DNA of 7,452 bases from DATDVC01 sp964601125 (GTDB taxonomy: Bacteria; Patescibacteriota; Minisyncoccia; Phycocordibacterales; WO2-35-19): assembly GCA_964601125.1 (NCBI GenBank), contig CAZRKB010000023.1, positions 1 to 7,452 on the forward strand, read 5' to 3'. The translations under genes were made by a program, and so were the position numbers. The notes beneath the pieces are model-generated. The model ran no database searches. It had not been told where the DNA came from and saw only the letters and a program-made list of their open reading frames with translations. Of this stretch, positions 6,366 to 7,452 are shown in pieces; positions within the stretch are counted from its first letter, which is position 1, and each line of letters starts with the position of its first letter.

Positions 6366-6623
6366 ATGGGAATGTTTTCAGGAATTTTTGGTGGTCCAGA
6401 AAAAAAGCCAGATCCAAGCGAACAAAATGAGGGTGGAAAATTCATGGCAATACCAAAGGAAGTTCCAGGCTCAATTACCGAAGAAGAGAGTGGTTTTACG
6501 GAACAGAGAAGATTGGAAAGGGAGAAACTTGAGATATTAACCACAGAAATAGAATCTGACCCAAACCATCCCATGCGAGGAGATTTGGAAAAACTAAATG
6601 AGAGACTTAGAGAACTACAGTAA
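6366..6623 (+). CDS. Small charged protein of unknown function, 85 residues
   Basis: I do not recognise this protein. The N-terminus MGMFSGIFGG is short, hydrophobic and Gly-rich, too short for a membrane helix. It is followed by a Pro/Lys/Glu-rich linker (11-45) and a charged, probably helical C-terminal half (46-85) with Leu spacing suggestive of a coiled coil (RRLEREKLEIL and DLEKLNERLRELQ). There is no Cys, and the sequence is mostly Glu, Lys and Arg. The open frame extends upstream to 6201, but that extension would translate the antisense of the tRNA gene. The promoter at 6308-6337 also places the start at 6366; Met3 at 6372 is an alternative. It lies 40 nt before rpsP, on the same strand. 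A good promoter, a sensible amino-acid composition and a TAA stop support a real gene. Confidence 0.65.
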   Translation: MGMFSGIFGGPEKKPDPSEQNEGGKFMAIPKEVPGSITEEESGFTEQRRLEREKLEILTTEIESDPNHPMRGDLEKLNERLRELQ

Positions 6624-6625
6624 AT

Positions 6626-6654
6626 TTGACTAAACAAGGCCTTTTTGTTAGGAT
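6626..6654 (+). promoter_or_regulatory. Possible rpsP promoter; its -10 coincides with the only SD-like sequence
   Basis: TTGACT (6626-6631, 5 of 6 matches) and TAGGAT (6649-6654, 4 of 6) lie 17 bp apart, just after the stop of the upstream gene. If used, transcription would begin near 6661 and the rpsP message would be almost leaderless. The same TAGGA (6649-6653) could instead be a weak Shine-Dalgarno sequence 10 nt before the ATG on a message coming from upstream. The sequence alone cannot decide between them. Confidence 0.35.
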
Positions 6655-6663
6655 TTCCTGGCA

Positions 6664-7065
6664 ATGTTAATGATCAGATTTCAAAGGGTGGGCAGAAAAC
6701 ACGAGCCAATATTTAGGCTTGTTTTGACCCACTCCCAAAACGGCCCAAAAAGCGGTAAATTTCTAGAAATATTGGGAAATTATGATGCCAGGAAAGGTGA
6801 GCAGGCTGTTTTTGACACCGAAGCAATAAAGCATTGGGTAAGCAAGGGCGCCCAACTTTCAGTTACAGCTCACAACATTCTTATAGACAGGAAAATAATA
6901 GATGAGAAAAAGATTAACAAATTACCAAAGAAAACGGTTATAAAAAGCGAAGCCCCAGAAACACCTGCGGAACCAAAGCAAGAGGAACCAATAAAACCTG
7001 AAGAGAAAGAAGTAAAGACTGAAGAACCAGAAGTAGCAATCGACACAGAAGAAAAAGTCGCTTAA
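6664..7065 (+). CDS. rpsP: Small ribosomal subunit protein S16, with acidic C-terminal tail
   Basis: S16 is a core protein of the 30S subunit that binds 16S rRNA and helps its assembly. Residues 1 to about 82 are the conserved S16 fold: MLMIRFQRVGRKHEPIFRLVLTHS, then GPKSGKFLEILGNYD (27-41), and the helix after DTEAIKHWVSKGAQLS (51-66). The core alone would be the usual 80-90 residues. Here about 45 further residues form a low-complexity tail; residues 95-133 include 13 Glu, 1 Asp, 6 Pro and 5 Lys, and the tail should be disordered. The ATG at 6664 is chosen because bacterial S16 commonly begins MLxIR; the ATG at 6670 is the alternative. khpA follows after 67 nt, matching the conserved rpsP-khpA order seen ahead of rimM and trmD in many bacteria. 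Confidence 0.96.
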   Translation: MLMIRFQRVGRKHEPIFRLVLTHSQNGPKSGKFLEILGNYDARKGEQAVFDTEAIKHWVSKGAQLSVTAHNILIDRKIIDEKKINKLPKKTVIKSEAPETPAEPKQEEPIKPEEKEVKTEEPEVAIDTEEKVA

Positions 7066-7067
7066 TT

Positions 7068-7096
7068 TTGCACTAAGACTTCTCTTATACTATAAT
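7068..7096 (+). promoter_or_regulatory. Likely khpA promoter
   Basis: A perfect TATAAT is at 7091-7096, overlapped by TATACT at 7086-7091. A weak -35 candidate TTGCAC at 7068-7073 gives 17-bp spacing. Transcription would start near 7103, leaving about 30 nt of leader that has no Shine-Dalgarno sequence. khpA may thus have its own promoter as well as read-through from rpsP, with no terminator visible between the two. Confidence 0.5.
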
Positions 7097-7132
7097 CAGT
7101 ACGGCGGACATTATTAAATTATTTAAACAGAA

Positions 7133-7452
7133 ATGGAACAAGACGCACAATTTTTAGATTATGTTGTTAAAGGATTGGTGGATCACCCGGAGTCAGTCAA
7201 AATCACTCGCACAGTTGACGAGATGGGGGTACTCCTAGGGTTGGATGTTCATCCTGACGATATGGGTAAAATTATCGGACGAAGCGGCAATACCGCAAAA
7301 GCAATAAGAATTTTGCTCAGAGTAGTAGGTATGAAAAACAACGCTCGAGTAAACCTCAAAATAAATGAGCCAGAAGGAGGCAGGCGCAGCAGCAATGCTT
7401 CAGCACCATCTTCATCAATGAAATCAGTAGACGATGTGATGGAAGACTTGAA
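7133..7452 (+). CDS. khpA: KH-domain RNA-binding protein KhpA (YlqC), 3' end cut by window
   Basis: KhpA is a small cytosolic KH-domain RNA-binding protein that in Gram-positive bacteria pairs with KhpB/Jag and affects small RNAs and cell division; the role in this lineage is not known. The 106 visible residues begin MEQDAQFLDYVVKGLVDHPESV, typical of the family's first helix. The strand GVLLGLDVHPDDMGKIIG and the GxxG RNA-binding loop GRSG (49-52) follow, then helix NTAKAIRILLRVVG and strand ARVNLKI (71-77). The usual protein stops near here at about 75-80 residues. This one continues through a Gly/Arg/Ser-rich linker (81-95) into an acidic segment (MKSVDDVMEDL) and is still open at the window end. 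It lies next to rpsP, as in many bacteria. The ATG at 7133 fits the family start and has no Shine-Dalgarno sequence. Confidence 0.92.
   Translation, partial: MEQDAQFLDYVVKGLVDHPESVKITRTVDEMGVLLGLDVHPDDMGKIIGRSGNTAKAIRILLRVVGMKNNARVNLKINEPEGGRRSSNASAPSSSMKSVDDVMEDL

Noticed and set aside
6635..6651. AACAAGGCC...TTTTTGTT as a terminator before rpsP
   Set aside because: The arms meet without room for a loop, so no stable hairpin forms; the T-run alone is not enough.
6329..6664. Minus-strand 111-residue frame opposite the 85-residue protein
   Set aside because: It is Ser/Phe-rich antisense sequence that would begin inside the rpsP start region; the plus-strand frame has the promoter and a more protein-like composition.
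1..7452. Altered genetic code (UGA read as Gly, as in some CPR lineages)
   Set aside because: All visible stops are TAA and no in-frame TGA interrupts any conserved domain, so nothing calls for recoding; preference for TAA is expected in AT-rich genomes.
1..7452. Mobile element, CRISPR array, phage or defence system
   Set aside because: There are no terminal inverted repeats, spaced direct repeats, transposase or nuclease motifs; almost every base is accounted for by housekeeping genes and short intergenic promoters.

Overview
The window looks like an ordinary chromosomal stretch of a compact, moderately AT-rich bacterium (GC roughly 40% by eye). It most likely comes from the Patescibacteria/CPR, perhaps the Parcubacteria. 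This is an inference from several features together: very tight spacing, scarcely any Shine-Dalgarno sequences, an acidic low-complexity tail on ribosomal protein S16, the style of the enolase and KhpA sequences, and a tRNA gene without an encoded CCA. No sequence search was possible. The genetic code appears standard: all six genes whose stop is visible end in TAA, and no in-frame TGA interrupts a conserved domain.

Layout. Bases 1-5157 hold, on the minus strand, enolase (3' end cut by the window edge), a D-isomer-specific 2-hydroxyacid dehydrogenase only 4 nt upstream of it, and phosphoenolpyruvate synthase. Between the last two, on the plus strand, lies a small MORN-repeat (YwqK-like) gene. 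It is divergent from the dehydrogenase and shares its stop-codon bases with the synthase. Bases 5169-6168 (minus) carry a glycerate 2-kinase of the MOFRL family, interrupted by exactly 100 Ns. This is a scaffolding gap of unknown true length, not a frameshift. Upstream of the kinase is a minus-strand tRNA-Pro(CGG) at 6235-6305. From 6366 to the end everything is on the plus strand: an 85-residue protein of unknown function, ribosomal protein S16 (rpsP), and the start of the KH-domain RNA-binding protein KhpA, cut by the window end.

How the genes fit together. The four minus-strand enzymes work on neighbouring three-carbon metabolites. Glycerate kinase makes 2-phosphoglycerate, enolase interconverts it with PEP, PEP synthase interconverts PEP and pyruvate, and the dehydrogenase probably reduces pyruvate to D-lactate (or hydroxypyruvate to D-glycerate). 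The plus-strand right end is the start of the conserved rpsP-khpA translation cluster. Two intergenic regions contain face-to-face promoters with overlapping -10 elements, and several predicted transcripts would be leaderless or lack a ribosome binding site.

I see no mobile element, CRISPR array, phage gene or defence system. The points most worth a second look are the two bidirectional promoters, the gap in the kinase gene, and the two uncharacterised small proteins.
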